Below are positions 1 through 8,225 of a DNA stretch of 64,000 nt, piece after piece; the stretch's first letter is position 1, and the number at the start of each line of letters is the position of its first letter. The notes beneath the pieces were generated by a model. The model had not been told where the DNA came from, did no database searches, and saw only the letters and a list, made by a program, of their open reading frames with translations. The stretch is from Paenibacillus sp. A3 (lineage in GTDB: Bacteria; Bacillota; Bacilli; Paenibacillales; NBRC-103111): contig NZ_JTHN01000062.1 of NCBI RefSeq assembly GCF_001399685.1, forward strand, positions 1 to 64,000. The letters run 5' to 3'. Position numbers and translations under genes: made by a program.

Positions 1-3
1 AAT

Positions 4-57
4 TAGTACTATAAGCTCTCACAATCTTCCGAAAATATGGTACTATATTGCTAGTAC
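4..57. repeat. Palindromes upstream of degS
   Basis: Two related symmetric sites lie 35 bases apart in the degS leader. TAGTACTA at 4-11 is a perfect 8-bp palindrome. GTACTA at 40-45 and TAGTAC at 52-57 form a 6-bp inverted repeat around TATTGC. Both share the TAGTAC/GTACTA half-site, which suggests a binding site for a dimeric regulator, but no regulator can be named. The promoter itself may lie outside the window. Confidence 0.4.
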
Positions 58-90
58 GTCCGAGAAAAATGGCGAAGGAGCTTTGTCCGG

Positions 91-1245
91 ATGCAAGTCG
101 ACGTTTTTGACCGCGTCATCAGAAATGCCATTGATGTCATGGAAAACAGCAAGTACCAAATTTTTGAGATCTGTGAGAGCGTCCGGGCGGAGCGCGAAGC
201 ACTGAACAAGGAATTGCAGTCGGTGATTGAAGAAACGAGCCGCACGATCGATACGGTAGACCGCTTCGAGGTCGAGTATCGACGCTCCCGTGTTCGTTTG
301 ACCGAAGTGAGCCGCGATTTCAAGCGCTTCAATGAGGAAGATATTCGGGCGGCTTACGAGGCGGCCACCCAACTGCAAGCCCAGTTGGCCATTCACCGGG
401 AAAAAGAGCTGCATTTGAAAGCAAGACGGGACGACCTGCAGAAACGGTTGAAAAATGTCGACAAACAGCTGGAACGGGCAGAGTCTTTAGTCTCTCAATT
501 CAATGTAGTGCTCGAGTACTTATCCGGGGATCTCAATCAAGTGACACGTCTTCTGGAATCGGCCAAAAACCGGCAGCTGCTGGGTCTTAAGATCATTTTG
601 GCACAGGAAGAGGAGCGAAAGAGAATTGCCCGGGAAATTCACGACGGCCTTGCGCAAAATATGGCAAACATGGTCCTTCGCACCGAAATTACCGAGCGCA
701 TGTTGGCCAAGCAGGCCTATAATGCCGTAAAAGATGAACTGAATGATTTGAAAACGGGTGTCAGGGGCGGGATTGAAGAGGTTCGCAAGATCATTTTCAA
801 TCTTCGTCCCATGGCGCTTGACGACCTCGGATTAGTCCCCACCTTGCGTAAGTTTGTGCAGGATTACGAGGAGAGAACGAAGATTCGCACCAGAATCGAA
901 CTGGTCGGAAAAGAAGTCCGCCTGCCATCCGGTATGGAAGTAGCGGTATACCGCTTGGTACAGGAAGCGTTCTCTAACGTCCTCAAGCACGCGGAAGCCT
1001 CCCATGTCTCACTGGAGCTTACGTTCCAGCAGCAGATGATGAAAATAACCGTATCCGATAATGGCGTTGGTTTCATCACCGACAATATCGACAAGAAGAT
1101 TGCACGCGGCAGTCATTACGGCTTAATGGGCATGCGTGAGCGCGTAGAGCTGCTCGAGGGGCGAATGGACATCGAATCGGCGCCAGGGGCGGGAACAAAA
1201 CTATCCATGGTCATCCCGATCAAGTCAGAATCCAAGGAGGAGTAA
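91..1245 (+). CDS. degS: DegS sensor histidine kinase
   Basis: Cytoplasmic sensor kinase of the DegS-DegU system, which in Bacillus controls exoenzymes, competence and motility. The 384 residues have the family layout: an N-terminal coiled-coil sensory region (about 1-165) without membrane segments, a HisKA_3 domain with REIHDG around the phosphorylated His184, and a C-terminal ATPase domain with an N box near Asn296, DNGVGF at 323-328 and GLMGMRE at 344-350. The ATG is preceded by AAGGAG at 75-80. The stop lies 5 bases before the degU start, and the degU ribosome binding site is inside the end of degS, so the two are translationally coupled. Confidence 0.96.
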   Translation: MQVDVFDRVIRNAIDVMENSKYQIFEICESVRAEREALNKELQSVIEETSRTIDTVDRFEVEYRRSRVRLTEVSRDFKRFNEEDIRAAYEAATQLQAQLAIHREKELHLKARRDDLQKRLKNVDKQLERAESLVSQFNVVLEYLSGDLNQVTRLLESAKNRQLLGLKIILAQEEERKRIAREIHDGLAQNMANMVLRTEITERMLAKQAYNAVKDELNDLKTGVRGGIEEVRKIIFNLRPMALDDLGLVPTLRKFVQDYEERTKIRTRIELVGKEVRLPSGMEVAVYRLVQEAFSNVLKHAEASHVSLELTFQQQMMKITVSDNGVGFITDNIDKKIARGSHYGLMGMRERVELLEGRMDIESAPGAGTKLSMVIPIKSESKEE

Positions 1246-1250
1246 TCAAT

Positions 1251-1976
1251 ATGGACATTATGGGCAGCGCCAAACGCCCGATTAAGCTGGTTTTAGCAGA
1301 TGATCACCAGCTGTTTCGCGAGGGGGTCAAACGAATTTTAAATATGGAGAGCGATCTGGAAGTTGTCGGCGAATGCGGCGATGGCATTCAGGTACTGGAG
1401 CTCTGCAATACCCTGAACCCGGACATCGTCTTGATGGACATTAACATGCCTGTGGAGAACGGTGTCGTAGCAACGGAGAAATTGAAGGATATTTTTCCGG
1501 ACATTAAAGTGATTATTCTTTCGATTCATGACGATGAGAGCTACGTTTTCGAAACGCTTCGCAAGGGGGCTTCCGGTTACCTGTTGAAAGACATGGAAGC
1601 GGAATCTTTAATCAACGCGATTCGATCGGTCGTGGCCGGGCATGCCTACATTCATCCGAAAGTGACCGGGAAGCTCATCAACCAGCTTCGGCGCATGACG
1701 TATTTGGACGAGCAGGGTGTAGCCGGTTCCGGCGCGACGTCGAAAGAAGCAGGCGTGAAGTACGTGCATATGGACAATAGCCCGTTGACCCGTCGGGAAG
1801 CGGAAGTACTTCGCTTAATGGCCGAAGGCAAAAGCAACAAGATGATCGGCGAGTTTCTGTTTATCAGCGAAAAAACGGTTAAAAATCATGTCAGCAGCAT
1901 TTTGCAGAAGATGGAAGTTGACGATCGGACACAGGCGGTTATTATCGCCATTAAAAATGGCTGGGTGACACTGTAA
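1251..1976 (+). CDS. degU: DegU response regulator
   Basis: NarL/LuxR-family response regulator and partner of DegS. The receiver domain has an acidic pair at D17-D18, the phosphorylated aspartate in LMDINMP (Asp63) and the GASGYLLKD signature. The C-terminal LuxR helix-turn-helix begins with LTRREAEVL and contains SEKTVKNHV. AAGGAGG at 1234-1240 is 10 bases before this ATG; a second in-frame ATG at 1260 is also possible. At 241 residues it is slightly longer than Bacillus subtilis DegU because of a short linker insertion. Its place before comFA and the flagellar cluster is conserved in Bacilli. Confidence 0.96.
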   Translation: MDIMGSAKRPIKLVLADDHQLFREGVKRILNMESDLEVVGECGDGIQVLELCNTLNPDIVLMDINMPVENGVVATEKLKDIFPDIKVIILSIHDDESYVFETLRKGASGYLLKDMEAESLINAIRSVVAGHAYIHPKVTGKLINQLRRMTYLDEQGVAGSGATSKEAGVKYVHMDNSPLTRREAEVLRLMAEGKSNKMIGEFLFISEKTVKNHVSSILQKMEVDDRTQAVIIAIKNGWVTL

Positions 1977-2020
1977 GCGGTTTGCAAGTGCTATCCTTCT
2001 TCAAGCTTGGCAGGAACCAT

Positions 2021-2055
2021 CTCCCTTTAATCGGCATATACTGCTGTTAAGGGAG
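2021..2055 (+). promoter_or_regulatory. Hairpin sequestering a Shine-Dalgarno
   Basis: CTCCCTTTAA at 2021-2030 can pair with TTAAGGGAG at 2047-2055 (one bulged T). The right arm is the main ribosome binding site of the gene starting at 2065. No T-run follows, so this looks like a translational control hairpin rather than a terminator. It could alternatively help end degU transcription. Confidence 0.45.
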
Positions 2056-2064
2056 GGAGCCGCT

Positions 2065-2463
2065 ATGATGTTAGGCTTGGCTTGGATTATCGGTTGCTAT
2101 GCCGCAGGGGTCGCCATCATCCATTGGCTCCATTGGCAGTGGAGGCGATACGGAAAGCCCCGAACGACGCATTATGTGCTGCAAACCTACAATAATCAGT
2201 TGCAGGTGGAGTGGTATCTTCGCTCGCTGTATTTTTTTTCATGGATGAAGGGCAAGGCGATATCGGTAACACTGGCGGATGAAGGTTCGACAGACGATAC
2301 GCTGGAGATTGCCCGAAGGTTAAGTCTGGAGCATCAATTGAGCATCTGTACAATTGCGGAACGGGACTTGGAGGAATGGGTCCTGAAGCATGCAGATGAA
2401 CAGGTGGTTGTGGTCCGGCTTAACCAAAACGAAGGTTTAGAAACCGCTTTCAAATGTATGTAA
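2065..2463 (+). CDS. Small membrane-anchored protein, GT-A-like fold fragment
   Basis: I do not recognise a named family. The 132 residues start with one hydrophobic segment (about 3-20), followed by a basic stretch and a soluble part. That part carries DEGSTDDTLEIARRL, which looks like the nucleotide-binding start of a GT2 glycosyltransferase, but the catalytic remainder of a GT2 enzyme is missing. AAGGGAGG lies before the ATG, with a second ATG immediately after. It sits between degU and comFA and may be cotranscribed with the competence genes. A role in glycosyl transfer is only a guess from the motif. Confidence 0.7.
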   Translation: MMLGLAWIIGCYAAGVAIIHWLHWQWRRYGKPRTTHYVLQTYNNQLQVEWYLRSLYFFSWMKGKAISVTLADEGSTDDTLEIARRLSLEHQLSICTIAERDLEEWVLKHADEQVVVVRLNQNEGLETAFKCM

Positions 2464-2492
2464 TCATAAAAATAATTCGAACCAGGTGATTC

Positions 2493-4355
2493 ATGAAAGC
2501 TTTCGTATATGCCGCAATGACGGCAGACGGTTGTTCCTGGCACGTTTCCTTGGATATGCGGGCCGACCGGGATTACTGGACGGATCTAGCCGGTGGCCGC
2601 TTCAAGCTGCGTGTGCTGGAACCCGCCTTATCGTTCGGACAAGCCTGTGAAATCAAGCGCAAGATGAAAGCATCTTCGTCCTCGTCAGACATGCTGCTAA
2701 GCTTGCGGTCGACTGCCCGTGAGATTGGCCTTCATCCGGAGGCCGTGGCAGATTGGAAGCTTTGGGATTGGGCCGGGATGGCGGAAGGGCTATCCGATGA
2801 AGCAAGAAACTTCGCAAATAGGACGATGAATGCCTTGTGCCTATCCCTGAAAGGCCGTTACCTGCTGATGGAAGAGTTTAGGGGCTTGATGCAGCATGAA
2901 GGAAGTCAAGCCGTGGCCGAATCGCCGGCATACTTTCTACAGCTCGCTTGGATTCAGGGCAGGATCGAGCTGGAAGCCGGGGTGGAGTTAGATCGAAGCG
3001 AAGGCCGGCGGTGGTCCTTGCTGCCCCAGGCGCTGAAAGGAAAGTGCAGGCGCTGCGGAAGCCAAGGAACGTTCGGAGGACAGGCAGGCGTCGAGGCATC
3101 GCCGGTTCGTTGGACGCATTGCGCGGCTTGTGGGGGCCCGTGCGCTTACTGTGAAGCTTGTTTGACCATGGGAAGATCGCGGTATTGTACTCCGATCGTT
3201 CGGATGAACAGTAGTTTTGATGCACACACTGTGCCACCGGCGGATGAAGACATGGAAGTTTACTTGCAAGCGTGGGGGCTTAGCGACGTGCAGGCGGAAG
3301 CGTCGGGTTTGGCGTTGCAATTTTTGAAAGCAAATAAGTCCCTTTCAAGGGAAAAGGCACAGGGTTCGGGTGCGCCACGGTTCCTCATTTGGGCTGTAAC
3401 GGGAGCCGGGAAGACGGAAATGATTTTTCCGATGGTTCAATATACGTTGGCCAAGGGAGGCCGGGTTGCCATTGCTACTCCGCGTCGCGATGTTGTCTTG
3501 GAGCTGAAGCCAAGGCTGGAGAAAGCTTTTCCGCACACGAAGGTTGTCACCTTGTATGGCGGAAGCGAGCAGCGGTGGGAGCAGGGCGAGCTAACCTTAG
3601 CCACGACGCATCAGTTGATGCGATTCCGGCAAGCGTTTGATCTGGTCATTGTCGACGAAATCGACGCGTATCCGTACCATAATAATCCGATGCTGTTCTA
3701 TGCCGCCGAGCAGGTATGCGCCTTAGGCGGAGCATACATTTTGCTGTCGGCGACGCCGCCGGAGGAACTGCAGCGTGCTGTAAAGCGCAATCGGCTGCCG
3801 CACGCCCGAGTAGCGGCAAGATACCATCGGCACCCGCTGCCCGAGCCATCGCTTCTCTCGTGCCCGCCTTTGCGGCAAATGCTGAGCCAGAACGGGCTGA
3901 ACGGCAAGCTTAAGGGGCTCTTAGCCTCCTCATTGGAAAGGGGAGCGCAAGTCTTCGTCTTCGTCCCGAAAATCGCCATGGTCGAGCCGTTCGTCGCTTT
4001 GCTTCGGCAGTCGTTTCCTTCCGTCAACGTTAAGGGCACTTCTTCCAAAGACGCCGACCGTTCGCAAAAGGTCACCGATTTTCGCACAACCTTGATTCGG
4101 ATGCTGGTCACTACGACCATCTTGGAGCGGGGAGTGACGATTCCGAAGTCGGATGTATTTATTCTTGATGCCGATTCCCCGGTGTTTGATTCGGCGGCGC
4201 TGGTGCAAATGGCGGGACGGGCGGGGAGATCCGCTCAAGATCCCCGAGGACGTGTGTATTTTGCGGCTAAAGAAAAAACACGCTCTCAAGCGCATGCCAG
4301 ACGACAGATTACCGAAATGAACGTTATCGCGCGGAAGAAAGGATATATCGACTGA
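2493..4355 (+). CDS. comFA: ComFA DNA-uptake helicase
   Basis: DEAD-box-like ATPase thought to drive import of single-stranded transforming DNA at the cytoplasmic face of the competence channel. Over 620 residues it has a cysteine-rich zinc-binding region (Cys185, 188, 210, 213, 220, 223), Walker A AVTGAGKTE at 301-309, a DEID box at 388-391, SATPP from 419 and a C-terminal motif VI, QMAGRAGRS. The long N-terminal region before the zinc knuckle is larger than in Bacillus subtilis ComFA and is typical of Paenibacillus-type proteins. The ATG follows AGGTGA. comFC starts 17 bases downstream, which makes an operon. Confidence 0.93.
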   Translation: MKAFVYAAMTADGCSWHVSLDMRADRDYWTDLAGGRFKLRVLEPALSFGQACEIKRKMKASSSSSDMLLSLRSTAREIGLHPEAVADWKLWDWAGMAEGLSDEARNFANRTMNALCLSLKGRYLLMEEFRGLMQHEGSQAVAESPAYFLQLAWIQGRIELEAGVELDRSEGRRWSLLPQALKGKCRRCGSQGTFGGQAGVEASPVRWTHCAACGGPCAYCEACLTMGRSRYCTPIVRMNSSFDAHTVPPADEDMEVYLQAWGLSDVQAEASGLALQFLKANKSLSREKAQGSGAPRFLIWAVTGAGKTEMIFPMVQYTLAKGGRVAIATPRRDVVLELKPRLEKAFPHTKVVTLYGGSEQRWEQGELTLATTHQLMRFRQAFDLVIVDEIDAYPYHNNPMLFYAAEQVCALGGAYILLSATPPEELQRAVKRNRLPHARVAARYHRHPLPEPSLLSCPPLRQMLSQNGLNGKLKGLLASSLERGAQVFVFVPKIAMVEPFVALLRQSFPSVNVKGTSSKDADRSQKVTDFRTTLIRMLVTTTILERGVTIPKSDVFILDADSPVFDSAALVQMAGRAGRSAQDPRGRVYFAAKEKTRSQAHARRQITEMNVIARKKGYID

Positions 4356-4372
4356 GAAATGGGGTACGAACG

Positions 4373-5152
4373 ATGAGTTGGACCGAACAAGTCGGCAGGT
4401 GGATGCGTCGGCTTTTGAACGGGGCAGAATCGCTGTTGGCCTCTAATATGGAGCCTTGCGTCGCCTGCGGCGCGGCGAACGACGGTACCCGCAAGCTGCC
4501 GGTTTGTCGGCGCTGTTGGGAAGCGATCCCGTGGATCCACGAAGTCTGCTGCGCCAAATGCGGCCGTTACGAAGCTTGTCCCGACTGCCCCCGGCGAACT
4601 GATACATACTACGACCAGAACCGCAGCGCCGTTCGTTATAATGAACGAATGAAGGAATGGCTCGGGCAGTATAAATACCGGGGTCAAGAGTCGCTGCGCA
4701 GCGTACTCGGCCCGATGCTGCTGCACGCCTATCACTTGCATCGGCAAGGGCCGTCCGACGGTGCGGACTTCGGAAAGCCTGCCTCCGAGTTCATCTCTTA
4801 TGTGCCCCTGAGTGAGCAGCGATATGCCGAACGCGGCTTCAACCAGGCCGAACAGCTGGCCTCCGAGCTGGGAAGGCTGACGGGCTTGCCTGTTCTTCCA
4901 CTGCTGCTGCGAACGAGACATACGGACAAACAAAGCTTCAAAGGAAGAATGGAACGTTTGGACGATCTCCAAGGCGTGTTTGCGCTGGAACCGGGAGCTG
5001 CTTCCCAAGTGGCGGCAGCGTGCAGACAAGGGCGGGTGCGGGTTTATTTGATCGACGATGTGTACACGACCGGAAGTACGCTAAACGAATGCGCAAAGGC
5101 GATGAAGACAAGCCTTGCTCTAGAGGTTTGCGGCATTAGTTGGGCCAGATAA
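4373..5152 (+). CDS. comFC: ComFC phosphoribosyltransferase-like competence protein
   Basis: ComFC/GntX family protein needed for efficient transformation. The N-terminal half has paired zinc-knuckle cysteines (CVACG, CRRCW, CAKCG, CPDC), and the C-terminal half has the type I phosphoribosyltransferase PRPP loop VYLIDDVYTTGST. The length of 259 residues fits the family. It follows comFA closely, the comFA-comFC order known from Bacillus (comFB is absent). Its biochemical activity is not settled in the family, so only the competence role is assigned. Confidence 0.93.
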   Translation: MSWTEQVGRWMRRLLNGAESLLASNMEPCVACGAANDGTRKLPVCRRCWEAIPWIHEVCCAKCGRYEACPDCPRRTDTYYDQNRSAVRYNERMKEWLGQYKYRGQESLRSVLGPMLLHAYHLHRQGPSDGADFGKPASEFISYVPLSEQRYAERGFNQAEQLASELGRLTGLPVLPLLLRTRHTDKQSFKGRMERLDDLQGVFALEPGAASQVAAACRQGRVRVYLIDDVYTTGSTLNECAKAMKTSLALEVCGISWAR

Positions 5153-5262
5153 GTTCGTTTGCGGCAAACGTCCAAATTCCGACAAAAAATCAAGTGCAAA
5201 CTTCGATCATTTCAGCTAAACTAGGAGTAATAGGCCTTGCTCTTGAGAGGAGTAGAATTAAT

Positions 5263-5688
5263 ATGAGTCTGAATGTAGCAAACTGCGACCGCTGCGGAAA
5301 AATCTACATGAAAAATAATTACGGTTTGTGTCCGAACTGCATTCGGGAGATGGAGAGGCAGTACGAGACATGTTTAAAATATTTGCGCGAGAACCGCGCT
5401 TGCTCGATACAAGAATTAAGCGATGCGACCGAGGTGCCAGTCAAACAAATCGTGAAGTTTATCCGTGAAGGACGCATTTCGATTAAAAATAACCCGAACA
5501 TGACTTACGAATGTGACGTTTGCGGAGCGCAGATCCGCGAGCACAACATGTGTGAAGCCTGCCGGACGCGGTTGACGAAGGAAACACGAAACATGGCCGA
5601 AGACGAACAGCGCAAAAAGCAGATGGTCGAGCAAGAAAAGCATGCTTCTTTTCTTATTAAAGACCGCTTGCAGGATCGAACAAAATAA
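5263..5688 (+). CDS. yvyF: YvyF-type flagellar zinc-ribbon protein
   Basis: Small protein of the YvyF/TIGR03826 group found between comF and flgM in Bacilli. The 141 residues contain two zinc-ribbon pairs: CDRCG with CPNC near the start, and CDVCG with CEAC near residues 85-105. Between them is a helical part resembling a MerR-like or winged segment (SIQELSDATEV). The reading frame is open further upstream to 5140, but the start at 5263 is preferred: it follows GAGAGGAG, avoids overlap with comFC, and begins directly at the conserved part. Proposed to act in motility or FlgM control; the exact role is unknown. Confidence 0.88.
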   Translation: MSLNVANCDRCGKIYMKNNYGLCPNCIREMERQYETCLKYLRENRACSIQELSDATEVPVKQIVKFIREGRISIKNNPNMTYECDVCGAQIREHNMCEACRTRLTKETRNMAEDEQRKKQMVEQEKHASFLIKDRLQDRTK

Positions 5689-5698
5689 CGAATACATC

Positions 5699-5726
5699 TA
5701 AACTTTTAAAATCCGCCCACCGATAA
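5699..5726 (+). promoter_or_regulatory. SigmaD-type promoter of flgM
   Basis: TAAA at 5699-5702 and ACCGATAA at 5719-5726, 16 bases apart, match the sigmaD consensus (TAAA, 15-16 bases, GCCGATAA) with one -10 mismatch. Bacillus subtilis flgM also has a sigmaD promoter, which gives feedback on its own anti-sigma factor. The -10 element lies inside the left arm of the hairpin at 5716-5750. Confidence 0.7.
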
Positions 5727-5755
5727 AAGTAATAACGCTGAATCGGTGGGTTTAT
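5716..5755 (+). terminator. Terminator-like hairpin between yvyF and flgM
   Basis: CCCACCGAT at 5716-5724 pairs perfectly with ATCGGTGGG at 5742-5750 and is followed by TTTATT. This is a 9-bp stem with a 17-base loop and a short U tract, so termination may be partial. The left arm doubles as the -10 box of the flgM promoter. Confidence 0.6.
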
Positions 5756-5779
5756 TATGTGTTAATCGAGGTGAGTTTG

Positions 5780-6043
5780 ATGAAAATTAATGGAACAAAC
5801 CAGGTAGGTGCCGTGAATCAATATAAGAAGAATCAGGAAGCGCAGCAGGCATTTGCCGCAGGGAAGAAGCAAAAGCAAAAAGACCAGGTTGAGATATCCA
5901 GCGAAGCCAAAGAGCTTCTGGGAACGGAAGCAGCAGGAGCCAGCCGCGAAAAACTGGAAGAGCTCAAGCAATCTGTAAGCTCCGGGACGTACGCAGTCGA
6001 TGCGCGCAAGCTAGCCGAGAAAATTTTCCCGTTTTTGAAATAA
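5780..6043 (+). CDS. flgM: FlgM anti-sigmaD factor
   Basis: Anti-sigma factor that holds sigmaD inactive until the hook-basal body is complete. The 87 residues are short, charged and predicted helical. The N-terminus MKINGTNQ and C-terminal helices (KLEELKQSVSSGTY, DARKLAEKIFPFL) fit the FlgM family, whose C-terminus binds the sigma factor. The ATG at 5780 is 5 bases after GAGGTGAG; an upstream in-frame GTG at 5759 lacks this spacing. flgN follows after 20 bases. Confidence 0.92.
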   Translation: MKINGTNQVGAVNQYKKNQEAQQAFAAGKKQKQKDQVEISSEAKELLGTEAAGASREKLEELKQSVSSGTYAVDARKLAEKIFPFLK

Positions 6044-6063
6044 TTTTTTGAAGGTGGAGAGCC

Positions 6064-6564
6064 ATGTCTTTTGAAGCCGTGTTGCAGACCATGTCCGAAC
6101 TGAATGATGTACATCTCACCTTGTTGGAGCTGGCGGAGCAGAAAAAGCATGCGCTTATCCACAATCAAGTGGAGCAGCTGACGCAAATTGTAACGAAAGA
6201 AAACAAGCTGCTCAAGCGAATCGGGGAATTGGACCAGCAGCGGGTGGATGCGATCGGTAATTTCTTAATCGAAAAAGGATACAAACCGAATCCGCGGGTG
6301 ACGGTCAGCGATTTGACCAAGATTATTTTTAACGCCGAGGAGAAGCGAACCTTGGTCGATTCCCAGAAGCAGTTGCTGGCTACCATCCGCAAGCTGCGGG
6401 AGTACAATGAGTTAAATCAACAGATGATCGAGCAGTCGCTCGCGTTTATTAATTATTCGATAGATATCATGTCCGGTCCTGACGGAGATGAGCTGATTTA
6501 TTCGAATCCTAATCAAACCACTTCGGGTTCGAATCGAAAAGGTTTATTTGATACCAAGGCATAA
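6064..6564 (+). CDS. flgN: FlgN export chaperone
   Basis: Cytoplasmic chaperone for the hook-filament junction proteins FlgK and FlgL. The 166 residues are almost entirely helical with heptad-like patterns (LLELAEQKKHALI, KLLKRIGELDQQR), as expected for the FlgN/YvyG family, and end in a polar tail. It stands directly before its client genes flgK and flgL. A GGTGGAG ribosome binding site precedes the ATG. Confidence 0.9.
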   Translation: MSFEAVLQTMSELNDVHLTLLELAEQKKHALIHNQVEQLTQIVTKENKLLKRIGELDQQRVDAIGNFLIEKGYKPNPRVTVSDLTKIIFNAEEKRTLVDSQKQLLATIRKLREYNELNQQMIEQSLAFINYSIDIMSGPDGDELIYSNPNQTTSGSNRKGLFDTKA

Positions 6565-6592
6565 TCAGATGCTGCGAAGGAGATGAGATTCC

Positions 6593-8206
6593 ATGCGTTC
6601 CACCTTTACCGGTATTGAAATATCTAAACGTGCTTTATTCACGCAGCAAGCTGCTCTTACCACAACAGGACATAACATCTCGAATGCAAATACAGCGGGC
6701 TATTCCCGCCAGGTAGTAAATATGGTCGCTTCCAGACCGCTCGAATATCCGGGAATGATGCGTAGTAATGTTCCTGGGCAGATGGGACAGGGTGTAGAAT
6801 TCACTTCGATCACGCGAATCCGCGAGAAGTTCTTGGACGACCAGTTCCGCAATGAAAACAAGCAGTTTGGGAATTACTCGATTCAAAATGATACGCTGGA
6901 TAAGCTCCAAGCGATTGTAAACGAGCCAACGGATACGGGCATACGTTCCGTATTGGACAAGTTTTGGAAGTCGTGGACCGATCTTGCCAAGGACCCGGAG
7001 AACGTATCGGGACGCAAGCTTGTCCGGGAAAATGCAAATGCGCTGGCAGATGCTTTTAACGCGACCAGCAAGCAATTGAGCGATTTAAGTAATGATTTGA
7101 CTAGTAATATTGATGTCAAAGCAAATCAAATCAATTCATTGACAACCACAATTTCCTCTTTGAATAACGAAATTTTCCGAATTGAAGGACTTGGAGATAA
7201 TGCTAACGATTTGCGGGACCAACGCGACTTATTGACGGATCAATTGTCCAAAATCGTAAATATCTCTGTTGTTGAAACTCCGCAAGGATATACCATTAAC
7301 ATGGGGAATACCAACCTGGTTACAGGCCAAACCACGACCGCTGTTACCGCGGCTACACTTGCGACTGCTATGAACAGTGGGGATTTAAATAGCGGTGAGG
7401 TCTATGGCATGATCATTTCCAGAGATCGCTATGTTGCCGATTATCAGCAACAGTTGGATACACTTGCGAATTCCATCGCTAACGGCCAAGTTCAGATCAC
7501 AATTCCAGCCGGGTCTGTTATTCCTGACGGTTCCGTATTGATGGTCCCCACCAATACTCCGACCGGCCCAACTCTTACACCGGTAACTTATTCTGGTCCC
7601 GTGGCTAGCCGTACATTGGCTTCCGATTTAACGGTTGTGGTTCAAGGGATCAACGGGTTGCATAAGCTGGGTTATACTTTTGCCACACCCGCTGCTAAGG
7701 GAGTAGATTTCTTTACGGCTAAGACGGGAACTGCGGTTACGGCAGCTACTTTCCAACTCAATCCGGTCATTGCTAACGATCCAAATTATATTGCTACCTC
7801 TTTGAGAACGACGGGGACAGCCCCGAATGAAACGGCAGTCAAAGGAAACAATACCTTAGCTCTGTTAATTTCGCAGCTGAAAGATTCGAAGTTTTCTTTT
7901 AACAATGGAGGAAACGCAAATGGTACGCCATCGATTATGAATGGCACCCTGGATGATTACTTCCGCTCCATTGTCGGTCAATTGGGCGTTCAAGCGCAAA
8001 CCACTTCCCGCCAAACGGACAATCAAAAGGCGATGGTTGATCAAATTGAGGATAGACGGCAGTCCGTGAGCGGGGTCTCGCTTGATGAGGAAATGTCCAA
8101 CATGATCAAATTCCAACATGCGTATGGCGCAGCCTCCCGATTTATGACGACCTTTGATCAGGTTCTCGATAAATTGATTAACAGCACCGGAGTAGTCGGT
8201 AGATAA
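6593..8206 (+). CDS. flgK: Flagellar hook-associated protein 1 FlgK
   Basis: First hook-filament junction protein, exported through the flagellar secretion system. The N-terminal TGIEISKRALFTQQAAL and GHNISNANTAGYSRQ are the classical FlgK rod/hook-family helix. The C-terminal MIKFQHAYGAASRFMTT and FDQVLDKLIN is the matching D0 helix. The 537 residues fit the family. The middle (about 240-420) is a Thr/Ser/Ala-rich variable domain. flgL follows after 19 bases. Confidence 0.97.
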   Translation: MRSTFTGIEISKRALFTQQAALTTTGHNISNANTAGYSRQVVNMVASRPLEYPGMMRSNVPGQMGQGVEFTSITRIREKFLDDQFRNENKQFGNYSIQNDTLDKLQAIVNEPTDTGIRSVLDKFWKSWTDLAKDPENVSGRKLVRENANALADAFNATSKQLSDLSNDLTSNIDVKANQINSLTTTISSLNNEIFRIEGLGDNANDLRDQRDLLTDQLSKIVNISVVETPQGYTINMGNTNLVTGQTTTAVTAATLATAMNSGDLNSGEVYGMIISRDRYVADYQQQLDTLANSIANGQVQITIPAGSVIPDGSVLMVPTNTPTGPTLTPVTYSGPVASRTLASDLTVVVQGINGLHKLGYTFATPAAKGVDFFTAKTGTAVTAATFQLNPVIANDPNYIATSLRTTGTAPNETAVKGNNTLALLISQLKDSKFSFNNGGNANGTPSIMNGTLDDYFRSIVGQLGVQAQTTSRQTDNQKAMVDQIEDRRQSVSGVSLDEEMSNMIKFQHAYGAASRFMTTFDQVLDKLINSTGVVGR

Positions 8207-8225
8207 TAAGTAGGAGGTCAAGTCT

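Noticed and set aside
5180-5215. Possible sigmaD promoter before yvyF (CTTCGATC)
   Set aside because: The spacing to any TAAA-like box is too short.
5140-5262. N-terminal extension of the yvyF frame overlapping comFC
   Set aside because: Not family-like; a good ribosome binding site stands before 5263.
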